From Chitinimonas prasina (GTDB lineage: Bacteria; Pseudomonadota; Gammaproteobacteria; Burkholderiales; Chitinimonadaceae), in assembly GCF_030160395.1 (NCBI RefSeq), contig NZ_BSOG01000005.1:156962-220961 (forward strand): DNA of 64,000 nt. Direction: 5' to 3'. Shown here piece by piece: positions 7,220-15,402 of this stretch. A program made the translations under genes and the position numbers. The notes beneath the pieces were generated by a model. That model was not told where the DNA came from and did not search any database. It saw only the letters and a list, made by a program, of their open reading frames with translations. Numbering within the stretch: the first letter of the stretch is position 1; each line of letters opens with the position of its first letter.

Positions 7220-9430
7220 ATGTATACCGCACAGTCCCAGCACGCCAGCTTCGCGCTGCAACTCGCCACCCTGACCCTGGCCTGCCTAGGCGCCTGGGCA
7301 GAGGAAATCCCTCGCCCTTCTGCCGCCGCCAATGCCCAGCCCACCCCGGTGGCCGAGGAGATCAAGGTCACCGGCAAGGCCGCCAATGAGGGCGATATTC
7401 GTCGTAATCAGCCTGCCAGCAAGATCATCGTCGGCCGTGATGAACTGGATAAATACGGCGACAGCACCGTGGCCGAAGTATTGAAACGCCTGCCTGGCGT
7501 CAGTGTCGGCGGCGGGCCGGGCCGTGGTGGTGGCATACGCATGCGCGGCATGAGTGAGGGCTATACTCAGATATTGATCAATGGCGAAGCGGCTGCCCGT
7601 GGCTTTTCGTTTGACTCACTGTCGCCCGATGCCATAGAACGCATCGAGGTCATGCGCGCGCCGACGGCCGAGCACAGTGCCCGCGCCATTGCTGGCACCA
7701 TCAATATCGTCCTGCGCGAGGACTACAAGGCCAAGCAACCCAGCCAGCTGCGCATGGCGTTGAGCGAAGAGGACGGCCGCCTGCAGGGCAGGCTGGACGT
7801 GCAGTGGGGCGCCCAGGTGGATGCGCTTAACTACAATATCGGCGGTGGCTACAACCGCAACAGCCGCAGCAACGACAGCAGCGGTAGCCGACAGGGCACG
7901 GATGGCCGGACAGGACTAAGCTACGACGAGGTCACCGCCAGCCAAAGCAGCGGTAGCGGCTACCACCTGAACTTCTCGCCCAGGCTGACCTGGCGTATCG
8001 AGCCGGGCAACACCGTCAGCCTGCAAACCTTTCTGATGCGCAATCAAAGCAGCAGCGACAGCCTCTCTACAATTACCCGGCTGAGCGGCCCGGCGGCCGA
8101 TTACGCCCGCGCCGAATCCCACGGCGAATCGGAATCAACCATGTTGCGTGGCTTTGGCAACTGGAAGCGCAATCTCAGTGAAGGGGCCAAGCTCGATGTG
8201 CGCTTCGGCTTCAATAGCAGCCGCTCAGATAGCGAAAACCAGCGGCAGGAGTTCCTGGGCGATGGCAGCCGCAAGGAAATCCGGCTGGACGACAGCGAGA
8301 TAGAGGAGACAGGCTTCAGCACCGGCGGCAAATGGTCACGCCCGCTGGGCGAGGACCATAGCATGGCCATGGGTTGGGATCTGGAACAAAGCCGCCGCGA
8401 GGAACACCGGGTAAAGCTGGTCAACGGCCTGCCCGAGGTGGCTGACGCGGGCGACCTGGTGGTGGCCCGCGTACGCAAGCTGGCGGTCTTTGCCCAGGAT
8501 GAATGGAACCTGGGGCCGCAATGGTCGGCCTATGCCGGCATACGCTGGGAAGGCATACGCACCGAGAGTGAAGACGCCCTGGGCACCACCAGCAGCAACA
8601 GCAGCGTCTGGAGCCCCATGTTGCATGCCGTCTACCGCATACCCGGCAGCAGCAAGAATCAGTTGCGCGCCAGCCTGACCCGTAGCTACAAGGCGCCCAA
8701 TACCCGCGATCTGATTACCCGCCCGGTACTGTCGGACGAAGAAAACAGCCGCAGCGACCCCGACCGCGCCGGCAACCCCAACCTGAAGCCGGAACTGGCC
8801 TGGGGCCTGGACCTCGCCTATGAACACTACTTCAGCCAGGGCGGGCTGGTCAGTGCCAGCCTGTTCAGCCGTCAGATAGAAGGATTGATACGGCGCGAGA
8901 CCCAGTTCGAAACGGCGGGCAGTGGCCGCTGGGTATCCCGCCCCCGCAATGTGGGCGAAGCCACCAGCTACGGCATAGAACTGGAGGCCAAGCTGCGGCT
9001 GGCCGAGATCATGGGTGATGCCCCCCCCATCGACCTGCGCGCCAACTACAGCCGCTATTGGTCGCGGGTAGACAACATACCCGGCCCTAACAACCGCCTG
9101 GATGAGCAGGTGCCGCAGCTGTTCAACCTGGGGCTGGACTACCGCTTCAAGGCCGTGCCTCTCACGGTGGGCGCCAGCCTCAACCTGGTGCCGGCCTATA
9201 CCAACCGCACCGACGTCGATGAATGGCGGGACATCGATGCCAAGCGCCAGGTGGATATCTACGCCCAGTGGCGCTTCAGCCCAGCCGTCCAGCTGCGGCT
9301 GGCCGGCAACAACCTGCTGCACCAGGATTACGAGACCCGCAGCCGCCAGACGGGCACAGGTGCAGTACAGAGCCGCAGCACCACGCCCACCTATACCCAA
9401 TGGACCATGATGCTGGAACTCAAGTTCTAG
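7220..9430 (+). CDS. TonB-dependent outer-membrane receptor
   Basis: A 736-residue receptor. It has a signal peptide, an N-terminal plug (~45-165; VAEVLKRLPGVSVGGG, GIRMRGMSEGYTQILINGEA, AIERIEVMRAPTAEHSARAI) and a 22-stranded barrel with a C-terminal aromatic-ending strand (WTMMLELKF). Such receptors import Fe-siderophores, heme or other scarce ligands using TonB energy. The plug is FepA/CirA-like, but the ligand cannot be told from sequence. A Fur-like site overlaps the start region and the ApbE/PepSY iron cluster lies upstream, so ferric-ligand uptake is the best inference. No clear Shine-Dalgarno is visible before the ATG. Confidence 0.9.
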   Translation: MYTAQSQHASFALQLATLTLACLGAWAEEIPRPSAAANAQPTPVAEEIKVTGKAANEGDIRRNQPASKIIVGRDELDKYGDSTVAEVLKRLPGVSVGGGPGRGGGIRMRGMSEGYTQILINGEAAARGFSFDSLSPDAIERIEVMRAPTAEHSARAIAGTINIVLREDYKAKQPSQLRMALSEEDGRLQGRLDVQWGAQVDALNYNIGGGYNRNSRSNDSSGSRQGTDGRTGLSYDEVTASQSSGSGYHLNFSPRLTWRIEPGNTVSLQTFLMRNQSSSDSLSTITRLSGPAADYARAESHGESESTMLRGFGNWKRNLSEGAKLDVRFGFNSSRSDSENQRQEFLGDGSRKEIRLDDSEIEETGFSTGGKWSRPLGEDHSMAMGWDLEQSRREEHRVKLVNGLPEVADAGDLVVARVRKLAVFAQDEWNLGPQWSAYAGIRWEGIRTESEDALGTTSSNSSVWSPMLHAVYRIPGSSKNQLRASLTRSYKAPNTRDLITRPVLSDEENSRSDPDRAGNPNLKPELAWGLDLAYEHYFSQGGLVSASLFSRQIEGLIRRETQFETAGSGRWVSRPRNVGEATSYGIELEAKLRLAEIMGDAPPIDLRANYSRYWSRVDNIPGPNNRLDEQVPQLFNLGLDYRFKAVPLTVGASLNLVPAYTNRTDVDEWRDIDAKRQVDIYAQWRFSPAVQLRLAGNNLLHQDYETRSRQTGTGAVQSRSTTPTYTQWTMMLELKF

Positions 9431-9445
9431 CCCGGCAAGCAGCAT

Positions 9446-9474
9446 GGCCCAAGCCCCGGAAGGCAGCTTGGGCC
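9446..9474. terminator. Stem-loop between convergent genes
   Basis: GGCCCAAGC and GCTTGGGCC form a perfect 9-bp stem between the stop codons of the TonB receptor and the HD-kinase gene. It has no U-tract on either side, so it is at best a weak bidirectional terminator. Confidence 0.4.
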
Positions 9475-9478
9475 GGCC

Positions 9479-10690
9479 TCACACTGCCGTCAGGTAACGC
9501 ACGCTATGCGCTTCGCTGGGTAATACCACCTCCCAGCGGTGCAGCATGCGCAGCAAGCCGGTATTGCTGAGGCTGCTGTCCCGCCGCCGGTTGCGCTCAA
9601 GCAGCGTACGCTCGGCTTGCTCCAGGTAGATCACCTCTACCGTGGCGCCATAGGCAAACAGCAGGTCCAATGTCTTGGCTCGCATCTGCCGCGACAGATG
9701 GGTGGCATTCCAGACGAAATCGCTGCGCGCACGCAGCAGGGCCTTGGCCTTGTCCACCGCATGATGCACGGCACGCCCATCGTTCTCGCCATATTTCAGG
9801 CCCAGCTCTTCCCGCGCATCGTCAAACCCCACCAGCGGCAAATCCTTGCAGTGCTGTGCCAGCCAAGTACTCTTGCCGGTCGCGGGCAAACCACACATCA
9901 CGGTGACCCGCGATCCTGGCTCGCGGTGATACGCATAGTCCGGATGGACATCGTCGCCATTGAAGTAGCGCATGCGGGTATGGCTGTCGGCAAAGGCCCG
10001 TGCCTGGGTATAGCAGCCCTCTTCCCGCGCCAACTCGCGGAACAGCTCAATATACAGCAGCACCTCATCCGCATCGGCGCAGTAGCGGCCGCGCATGTCG
10101 GCCTCCGCCAGGGCGGCCAGCTCGGCAATGCAGAGCTCGTGCGACAACTTGCGCACAATGAACTCGGCAGTCTGGCCGGAGCGGCTACCGCGCAAGGCGT
10201 AGAACGGTAACTGGTGTACGGCAATCAGTCGGCAAATGGCCTCGCGCAGTGCAAACGGCACGCCGCTGCGCCAGAGCAGGATGCGTGCATCCACAGCACC
10301 ACGGCCCGAGTGCCCCGGCTGGCCTATATGGCCATTGACAGCATCCACCGTGGTGGTCGCCGGCTTGGCCATATCGTGCAGCAAGGCCGCGTAGAACAAC
10401 ACGAAGCGTCGCTCGGCATCGGCCTGGGCATAGTCCTCGCCGGCACACAATGCCTGCACCACCATGCGGGTATGCGTCCACACATCGCCCTCGCCATGGT
10501 AACGAGGGTCTTGCGGGGTGCGGGCCAATGGCAGCAAACAGGGCAAGGCCGCCAATACGGCCTGCCAGTCCGGCTCGGCCCCAGCCTGTGCCACCAGTTG
10601 CTGCAGCTCGGCATAAGCCGGCCCACGCAGACTTACAGGCTGCTTGAGTGCGATCAGGTTGTCCGCCTGTATCAAGGTCAGCAAGTCCAT
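9479..10690 (-). CDS. HD-phosphoesterase / polynucleotide kinase (HD-Pnk type)
   Basis: A 403-residue two-domain end-healing enzyme. Residues ~1-240 form an HD domain (WTHTRM, H73; ALLHDMAKP, H105-D106; later H159). Residues ~258-403 form a P-loop kinase: Walker A GLPATGKS at 267-274, GFDDAREELG at 288-297, the WNATHLSRQMR segment and Arg-rich ERNRRRDSS. The order matches HD-Pnk enzymes such as that of Runella, where HD removes 2',3'-phosphates and the kinase phosphorylates 5'-OH ends. The start overlaps the end of the RNA ligase gene by 13 bases with a GGAGG site, implying translational coupling. The pair would heal and seal broken RNA. Specificity is inferred. Confidence 0.85.
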   Translation of the reverse strand: MDLLTLIQADNLIALKQPVSLRGPAYAELQQLVAQAGAEPDWQAVLAALPCLLPLARTPQDPRYHGEGDVWTHTRMVVQALCAGEDYAQADAERRFVLFYAALLHDMAKPATTTVDAVNGHIGQPGHSGRGAVDARILLWRSGVPFALREAICRLIAVHQLPFYALRGSRSGQTAEFIVRKLSHELCIAELAALAEADMRGRYCADADEVLLYIELFRELAREEGCYTQARAFADSHTRMRYFNGDDVHPDYAYHREPGSRVTVMCGLPATGKSTWLAQHCKDLPLVGFDDAREELGLKYGENDGRAVHHAVDKAKALLRARSDFVWNATHLSRQMRAKTLDLLFAYGATVEVIYLEQAERTLLERNRRRDSSLSNTGLLRMLHRWEVVLPSEAHSVRYLTAV

Positions 10691-11547
10691 ACGGCCTCCA
10701 GTTGCCCTGCCCAGCCATGGCTTAGTTGGGGCGCGAACAGATCCACACCAGGCGCCAGCCGATTGGCAATATAGGGTTGCTCGGCATGATGGCGGCCCGA
10801 GTCCAGTATTGTCTGCACAAAATCGCGGCGTACCCATTTGTAGCGCGCCACGGTGCGCCCATCTTCCTCGACCTTGATGTAAAGCCCTTCTGCCAGATCG
10901 GAACGATCGGTCTGCCGCCAGGCCAGTGGCAGATCCAGCCCACCCAGGCGAACGTCGGCCTCGAAGGCCATACGCCAGTCCGCCGTGCGCGCCAGCGAGG
11001 GCTGCAGCAAATCCAGCAAGGTATCCAGCCTCCTTGGTGCCTCACCCGCGTACAGCACCGGCACCGGCAGCACAGGCATGCCCGCCAGCAGGGCATGGCG
11101 CTCCGCCGTAGCCAGGAAGCACTGCCGGGACCAGTCCCAGATATCAAACTCGCAAAAGTAGTGCGGCAGGCAGTCGTAGAACACTGAATGCTTTTTATGC
11201 AGCCACTCGCCGAACATCAGGTAGCGGTCTTCCAGGCCTGCCAGCAAACTTTGCTCGTGGGCTGTCGCCCAGCGCTTATAGAGATTGAATTGGCGTTCAC
11301 GGCCGCCGCCGCTCAGGTAATGGCCACGGCTTTGCAGCAACAGCTCGCCACCGGCCGAGAAACTCAGGCCGGCATTGCCGCCATCGAGTTTTTCTTCCAC
11401 CACGATATAGCGGCCCGCCAGCGCACTGTAGGGCACCTGGTCATGGCCTTCATCCCCGGCCTGCAGGCGCGAGCCTTGCAGATGGGGTGTACGGGGGTAT
11501 TTCAGTAGATCGAGGTTGCGTACCTCGAACAGGGATTGAGTCGTCAT
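10678..11547 (-). CDS. ATP-dependent RNA ligase
   Basis: A 289-residue nucleotidyltransferase of the RNA ligase family. Motif I is VVEEKLDGGNAG with nucleotidyl-acceptor Lys53. Motif IIIa is MFGEWLHKKH (~111-120), motif IV is EGLYIKVEE and motif V is ARYKWVRRDF. There is no separate C-terminal OB fold of DNA-ligase size. It should seal 3'-OH/5'-phosphate RNA ends produced by its downstream neighbour. The start MTTQSLF is preceded by CGGAGAC. It is the first gene of a two-gene operon. The 365 bp upstream contains a strong dyad but no recognised regulator gene. Confidence 0.88.
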   Translation of the reverse strand: MTTQSLFEVRNLDLLKYPRTPHLQGSRLQAGDEGHDQVPYSALAGRYIVVEEKLDGGNAGLSFSAGGELLLQSRGHYLSGGGRERQFNLYKRWATAHEQSLLAGLEDRYLMFGEWLHKKHSVFYDCLPHYFCEFDIWDWSRQCFLATAERHALLAGMPVLPVPVLYAGEAPRRLDTLLDLLQPSLARTADWRMAFEADVRLGGLDLPLAWRQTDRSDLAEGLYIKVEEDGRTVARYKWVRRDFVQTILDSGRHHAEQPYIANRLAPGVDLFAPQLSHGWAGQLEAVWTC

Positions 11548-11783
11548 GATCGTCTCCGTAACAAGTATCGGAGCCGACGACTGGCGCACAGGGCAATCCA
11601 CTCAGGCCGGAGCCTGGCAGCGAGTGCGCGGGTTTAGCAGAGGGGAAAGAAGCTTTCCGCAGGCACAGCAGGGCGATTACGCGTAGGCGCCATCGTCACA
11701 CTGCTATGCAGGGTGTCGTCGGCATCAGGCAATGATGTTGGACGTGCGGGGCACTTCGTTCTCCTTGATGGAAGGGGGGTTGC

Positions 11784-11809
11784 GCGGTGAATGCGGTCTG
11801 TCACCGCAT
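11784..11809. promoter_or_regulatory. Nested dyads upstream of RNA-repair operon
   Basis: GCGGTGA at 11784-11790 pairs with TCACCGC at 11801-11807, and ATGCGGT at 11791-11797 pairs with ACCGCAT at 11803-11809. Two overlapping perfect 7-bp dyads in 26 bases could be an operator or alternative RNA hairpins for the ligase operon, about 240 bp before its start. The rest of 11548-11912 holds no gene I can support. Confidence 0.3.
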
Positions 11810-11912
11810 CAGTGCCGCGCATGGTAGCGGCATTGGCCAGCACTGCCAAGCCCTTTGGCACTGCGGCAAACCCAAAGCGTTAGGTTCTAGGGCTTACCTT
11901 CCCCCTATAGCC

Positions 11913-13097
11913 CTACTCCGTTAGCCATTGCCGCAGCAAGCCATAGACGCGCTCATCGTGCAGCAGGCCCATATGCCCCACCGCCCCCAGGCGTACCCGG
12001 GCAATGTCGCCATGCAGACCGGTTTCGGTGGCGCTGCCCAAGGTGACCAAGCCATCACCCAGCAGGTGGCCAAGCAGATGGTTGGGATTGGTGTGCAGAT
12101 TCCCGGCGATAAAGCGATAGGCTATGCCCTCCAGCAAGGGAGGGGTCTTGCCCTGCCAGGCAGGGCTACGCAAGCCTTGCCCCAGATTTTTGATGCCTAT
12201 GCTGCGCGTTTGCGCGATGCGCCCCAAGGGTGCGGTAATGGGTATGGCATTGAGTGCCAAGGTAGCCAGCCTACCCAACTGCTCCAGCCGGGCACCCTGG
12301 TGTGGTGATCCCAGGCAGATAACCTTGCTGACCTTGGGCAACCAGGCCAGTTGCTGTTCGTGTGCATGCTGGCATGCCGCGCGCGCCAGCAAGCCCCCCA
12401 TGCTGTGCCCCAGCAGCACGATCTCGTCCAGCCCGCCGGGCCAGCCAAGGCTCAGCATGGTCAGCAGCGCGGCCAAGCGCTGGCTGTTGTCATCTATGGC
12501 CAAACCGCTGTTGTAACGTACATACAAGGGCGCATAACCGAGGTCGGCCTCAAGCCGGCTGCCATAGCCTGCCGCCATGGCAGGGCCAGGCGACCAGCAC
12601 GATTCATCACAGCTGAGTCCATGTATCAGCAGACACACCCGCCTCGGTGGCTTCGGCCACAAGGCGGTCAGTGCATCGGGTGCCACCGATATCGGCCTGC
12701 CATCGGCAAACAGCCCCATCTGGTAGCCCAGGCGGCTATCGCTGTCGGCCAGATGGTCACCGAACACCCCATTGACGGCACTGCGCACCCCCACGGCCAG
12801 GCGCCCGGCAGGCCCGTCGGGTGCAGGTAGCAGCCTGTCTGAGGCCAGAATGGCGCGGCTCCCCAGGCTGGCGACTGCGCCATAGACCTTGCCCGCAATG
12901 CCGTCATGCACCACCTGTACCAAGCGGGATGGCAGGGCCAGAAAAGGTATTCTGGCCAGCACCGAGAACGGTACTCGGGCAATGGCATGGTGCATTTCCG
13001 CCACTCTGGCCGTGGTCTCGGTCAAAGCCTCGGCCAGCAAGGGGGCATAGCCGCCGCTGTCTGGCTGCGGTGGAGCTTCGGCGTGGGTATTGGTCAT
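11913..13097 (-). CDS. Alpha/beta-hydrolase, triacylglycerol-lipase-like
   Basis: A 394-residue protein with the lipase elbow EIVLLGHSMGGLLARAA (nucleophile Ser), the oxyanion region VCLLIHGLSCDESCW and a late catalytic His (AVGHMGLLHDERVY). The ~120-residue N-terminal part is helical and has no signal peptide. LGSPHQGARLEQLGR after the elbow is typical of PGAP1-like/esterase folds acting on long-chain esters. The ATG at 13097 follows GGAAGG, which is better than the GTG two codons upstream. The substrate is unknown; its position beside fatty-acid genes fits lipid turnover, but no regulon operator was seen before it. Confidence 0.75.
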   Translation of the reverse strand: MTNTHAEAPPQPDSGGYAPLLAEALTETTARVAEMHHAIARVPFSVLARIPFLALPSRLVQVVHDGIAGKVYGAVASLGSRAILASDRLLPAPDGPAGRLAVGVRSAVNGVFGDHLADSDSRLGYQMGLFADGRPISVAPDALTALWPKPPRRVCLLIHGLSCDESCWSPGPAMAAGYGSRLEADLGYAPLYVRYNSGLAIDDNSQRLAALLTMLSLGWPGGLDEIVLLGHSMGGLLARAACQHAHEQQLAWLPKVSKVICLGSPHQGARLEQLGRLATLALNAIPITAPLGRIAQTRSIGIKNLGQGLRSPAWQGKTPPLLEGIAYRFIAGNLHTNPNHLLGHLLGDGLVTLGSATETGLHGDIARVRLGAVGHMGLLHDERVYGLLRQWLTE

Positions 13098-13290
13098 GAT
13101 CACCTTCCAGAGAGAAATCCGCGCACCCTCAAGGTATCGGTACGCAGCAGCTGCTTGCGGCCAATATGCACAACAAATGCCAGTCAGTTCTTGGTCGCCG
13201 CTATAGCCACCACGCTACGCGCTTTTCCGTCCAATGCAACATGCATTTTGCGGCGATACCCATACCGCCACCACTCGCCATAGCAATAAA

Positions 13291-13318
13291 AAAGCTGCCC
13301 TCATTGAAGGCAGCTTTT
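13291..13318 (-). terminator. Rho-independent terminator
   Basis: A strong stem (AAAGCTGCC / GGCAGCTTT) flanked by A- and T-runs sits just after the stop of the chalcone-isomerase-like gene on the minus strand. The remaining 13098-13290 interval shows nothing codable. Confidence 0.8.
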
Positions 13319-13335
13319 GTTGTCGCAGCTAACGC

Positions 13336-13902
13336 TTACTTGGCGCCCAGCAATTGCTTCTTCAGGTCGCCGCTGACAGGGTCACTACCCAGCCAGATCT
13401 TGAGCAGCGCACTGGCGAAATCATCGCCAGCAATGACATCCTTCACTTGGCCCTTGACGGTGATCTGGGTGCCCTTGCCCGGAATGAAGTCGAGGGCGAT
13501 CACGTCACCGGTATTGACCTTCTTCACAGCCTGGAAAATCGCGTTCATTTCCTGGATACGCGGCTTGAACTTGGCAAACTCGGCGCTGCTGGTATTGTCT
13601 TCCAGGCCGTCGATAAAGGACGCGTGCAGGTCTTCTGCATCCACATTACGCAGCATGGTGATTTGCATGCGGCGCGGGGTGGCCGCGTTGATCACGGCAT
13701 TGGCGTCGCCGGACTTCTGCGCCAGGTAGAGCGCGCCGACGTAGACCTTGGCCACGCCATACTTGACCCGTACCCCGCCGCCATTGAGCGCCAAGTCGCT
13801 GTTGGCCACCTTGACGCCATCATCCACCTTCACGCCACCGATTTCGGCAGCGCCTACGGCCATGCTGGCCGCCATCAACATTACTGCAACCGCTTTTTTC
13901 AT
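13336..13902 (-). CDS. Chalcone-isomerase-like periplasmic protein
   Basis: A 188-residue exported protein. Its signal peptide MKKAVAVMLMAASMAVGAAE is followed by a chalcone-isomerase-fold domain (Chalcone_3 type): VRVKYGVAKVYVGALYLAQK, RRMQITMLRNVDAEDLHASF, GTQITVKGQVKDV. Bacterial members lack the plant catalytic set and are thought to bind fatty acids or other small hydrophobic ligands; their function is not settled. A lipid-binding role fits the surrounding lipase and beta-oxidation genes. It is a single-gene unit closed by its own terminator. Confidence 0.8.
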   Translation of the reverse strand: MKKAVAVMLMAASMAVGAAEIGGVKVDDGVKVANSDLALNGGGVRVKYGVAKVYVGALYLAQKSGDANAVINAATPRRMQITMLRNVDAEDLHASFIDGLEDNTSSAEFAKFKPRIQEMNAIFQAVKKVNTGDVIALDFIPGKGTQITVKGQVKDVIAGDDFASALLKIWLGSDPVSGDLKKQLLGAK

Positions 13903-14104
13903 ATTTTCTCGCTCCGTTTCGGTTTGTGCGGACTATGCCGCCAGAAGGGTGTACCGGGTAGCCATGGCAAGCACATGCTGCAATACCTGCAGACCACCCG
14001 ATGGCCCTGAAAAGCGTGCCCCGTATCATAGCCGATACTGCGCGGCTGTAAAAAAGGCCGGATGGGATTATCCCGTCCGGCCCTGATTCTGGCTCAAGCT
14101 GGCT

Positions 14105-15310
14105 TTACAGCGCCTGAATGATGCCTGCGGCGCCCATGCCGGTGCCGATACACATGGTTACCATGCCGTACTTGCCTTGCTGGCCATGGCGACGCATGCC
14201 GTGCACCAGAGTAGCGGTACGGATTGCACCGGTTGCGCCCAGCGGGTGGCCCAGTGCAATGGCGCCGCCCAGCGGGTTGACCTTGCTGGTATCAAGACCC
14301 AGGTCGCGAATCACGGCCAGTGCCTGTGCGGCAAAGGCTTCGTTCAGCTCCATCCAGGCAATGTCGTCCTGCTTGAGGCCGGCTACCTTCAGTGCGGCGG
14401 GAATCGCTTCCTTGGGGCCGATACCCATGATCTCGGGTGGCACACCCTTGACGGCAAAGCCCACATAGCGAGCCAGCGGTACCAGGTTGAACTGCTTGAG
14501 TATCTTCTCGGACACGATCACCACGGCGGCCGCGCCATCGGACATCTGCGAGCTGTTGCCGGCAGTGACCGAACCCTTGGCGGCAAACACTGTCTTGAGC
14601 TTGGCCAGGCCTTCCATACTGGTGCCGGCACGCGGGCCCTCGTCGGTGTCGAGTATCTTCTTGATGATCTCGACTTCGCCAGTGCTCAGGTTGGGATTGC
14701 GGTAGATGGCTTCGATCGGGCTGATTTCCTGCTTGAACTCGCCACCTTCGATAGCCGCAATGGCGCGGCGGTTGGATTCCACCGCGAAGGCATCCTGATC
14801 GTCACGGCTCACCTGCCACTGCTCGGCCACCTTTTCGGCGGTCAGGCCCATGCCGTAGGCAATGCCCAGATTCTCATCCCGTGCAAAGATCTCGGGGTTG
14901 AGCGACACCTTGTTGCCCATCATGGGCACCAGCGACATCGATTCGGCACCACCAGCGATCACCACGTCGGCCTCACCCATGCGGATGCGGTCTGCGGCGA
15001 TCTGCACGGCATTGATGCCGGACGAGCAGTAACGGTTGATGGTCAGGCCGCCGGTAGTGTGTGGCAGGCCAGCCAAGAGGGCCGAGATACGGGCCATGTT
15101 GAGGCCTTGCTCAGCCTCGGGGAAGGCACAGCCGGCGATCACGTCTTCCACCAGGGCCGGGTCCAGCGTCGGCACTTGGGCCATGGCTTCGCGGATGGTG
15201 TGTGCCAACATGTCGTCGGGGCGGATAAAGCGCATCATGCCGCGCGGGGCTTTGCCCACCGGCGTGCGCGTGGCAGCGACGATATAGGCTTCTTGAACTT
15301 GCTTGGTCAT
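14105..15310 (-). CDS. fadA: Acetyl-CoA C-acyltransferase (beta-ketothiolase)
   Basis: A 401-residue thiolase catalysing the last beta-oxidation step, cleaving 3-ketoacyl-CoA with CoA. Visible motifs are the acylation Cys region TINRYCSSGINAVQIAADRI, NEAFAAQALAV, the GGAIALGHPLGATG His region and the C-terminal MCIGTGMGAAG with the second catalytic Cys. The length is normal. The start MTKQVQEAY has a GGAGAAC site upstream. It lies 92 bp downstream of the FadB-type gene on the same strand and is surely co-transcribed, forming the trifunctional fatty-acid oxidation complex. Confidence 0.92.
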   Translation of the reverse strand: MTKQVQEAYIVAATRTPVGKAPRGMMRFIRPDDMLAHTIREAMAQVPTLDPALVEDVIAGCAFPEAEQGLNMARISALLAGLPHTTGGLTINRYCSSGINAVQIAADRIRMGEADVVIAGGAESMSLVPMMGNKVSLNPEIFARDENLGIAYGMGLTAEKVAEQWQVSRDDQDAFAVESNRRAIAAIEGGEFKQEISPIEAIYRNPNLSTGEVEIIKKILDTDEGPRAGTSMEGLAKLKTVFAAKGSVTAGNSSQMSDGAAAVVIVSEKILKQFNLVPLARYVGFAVKGVPPEIMGIGPKEAIPAALKVAGLKQDDIAWMELNEAFAAQALAVIRDLGLDTSKVNPLGGAIALGHPLGATGAIRTATLVHGMRRHGQQGKYGMVTMCIGTGMGAAGIIQAL

Positions 15311-15402
15311 GTCAGTTCTCCAAATCTGGTACGACTCTCTGGAGAGAGAGGGCTTGCGGCTGGCGCAGGCCACCCTCCCCCGTTTCGAGGGGAAGGGTCG
15401 AA

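Noticed and set aside
8336..9445. 369-codon frame antisense to the TonB receptor
   Set aside because: No family or ribosome site; the receptor on the other strand explains the coding bias.
11634..11861. 75-codon minus-strand frame upstream of the RNA ligase
   Set aside because: No ribosome site, no family and atypical composition; the interval reads better as regulatory sequence.
11860..11875. Sigma-54 promoter for the RNA-repair operon (TGGCACTGCGG...)
   Set aside because: The TTGC half at the right spacing is absent and the orientation is wrong for the minus-strand operon.
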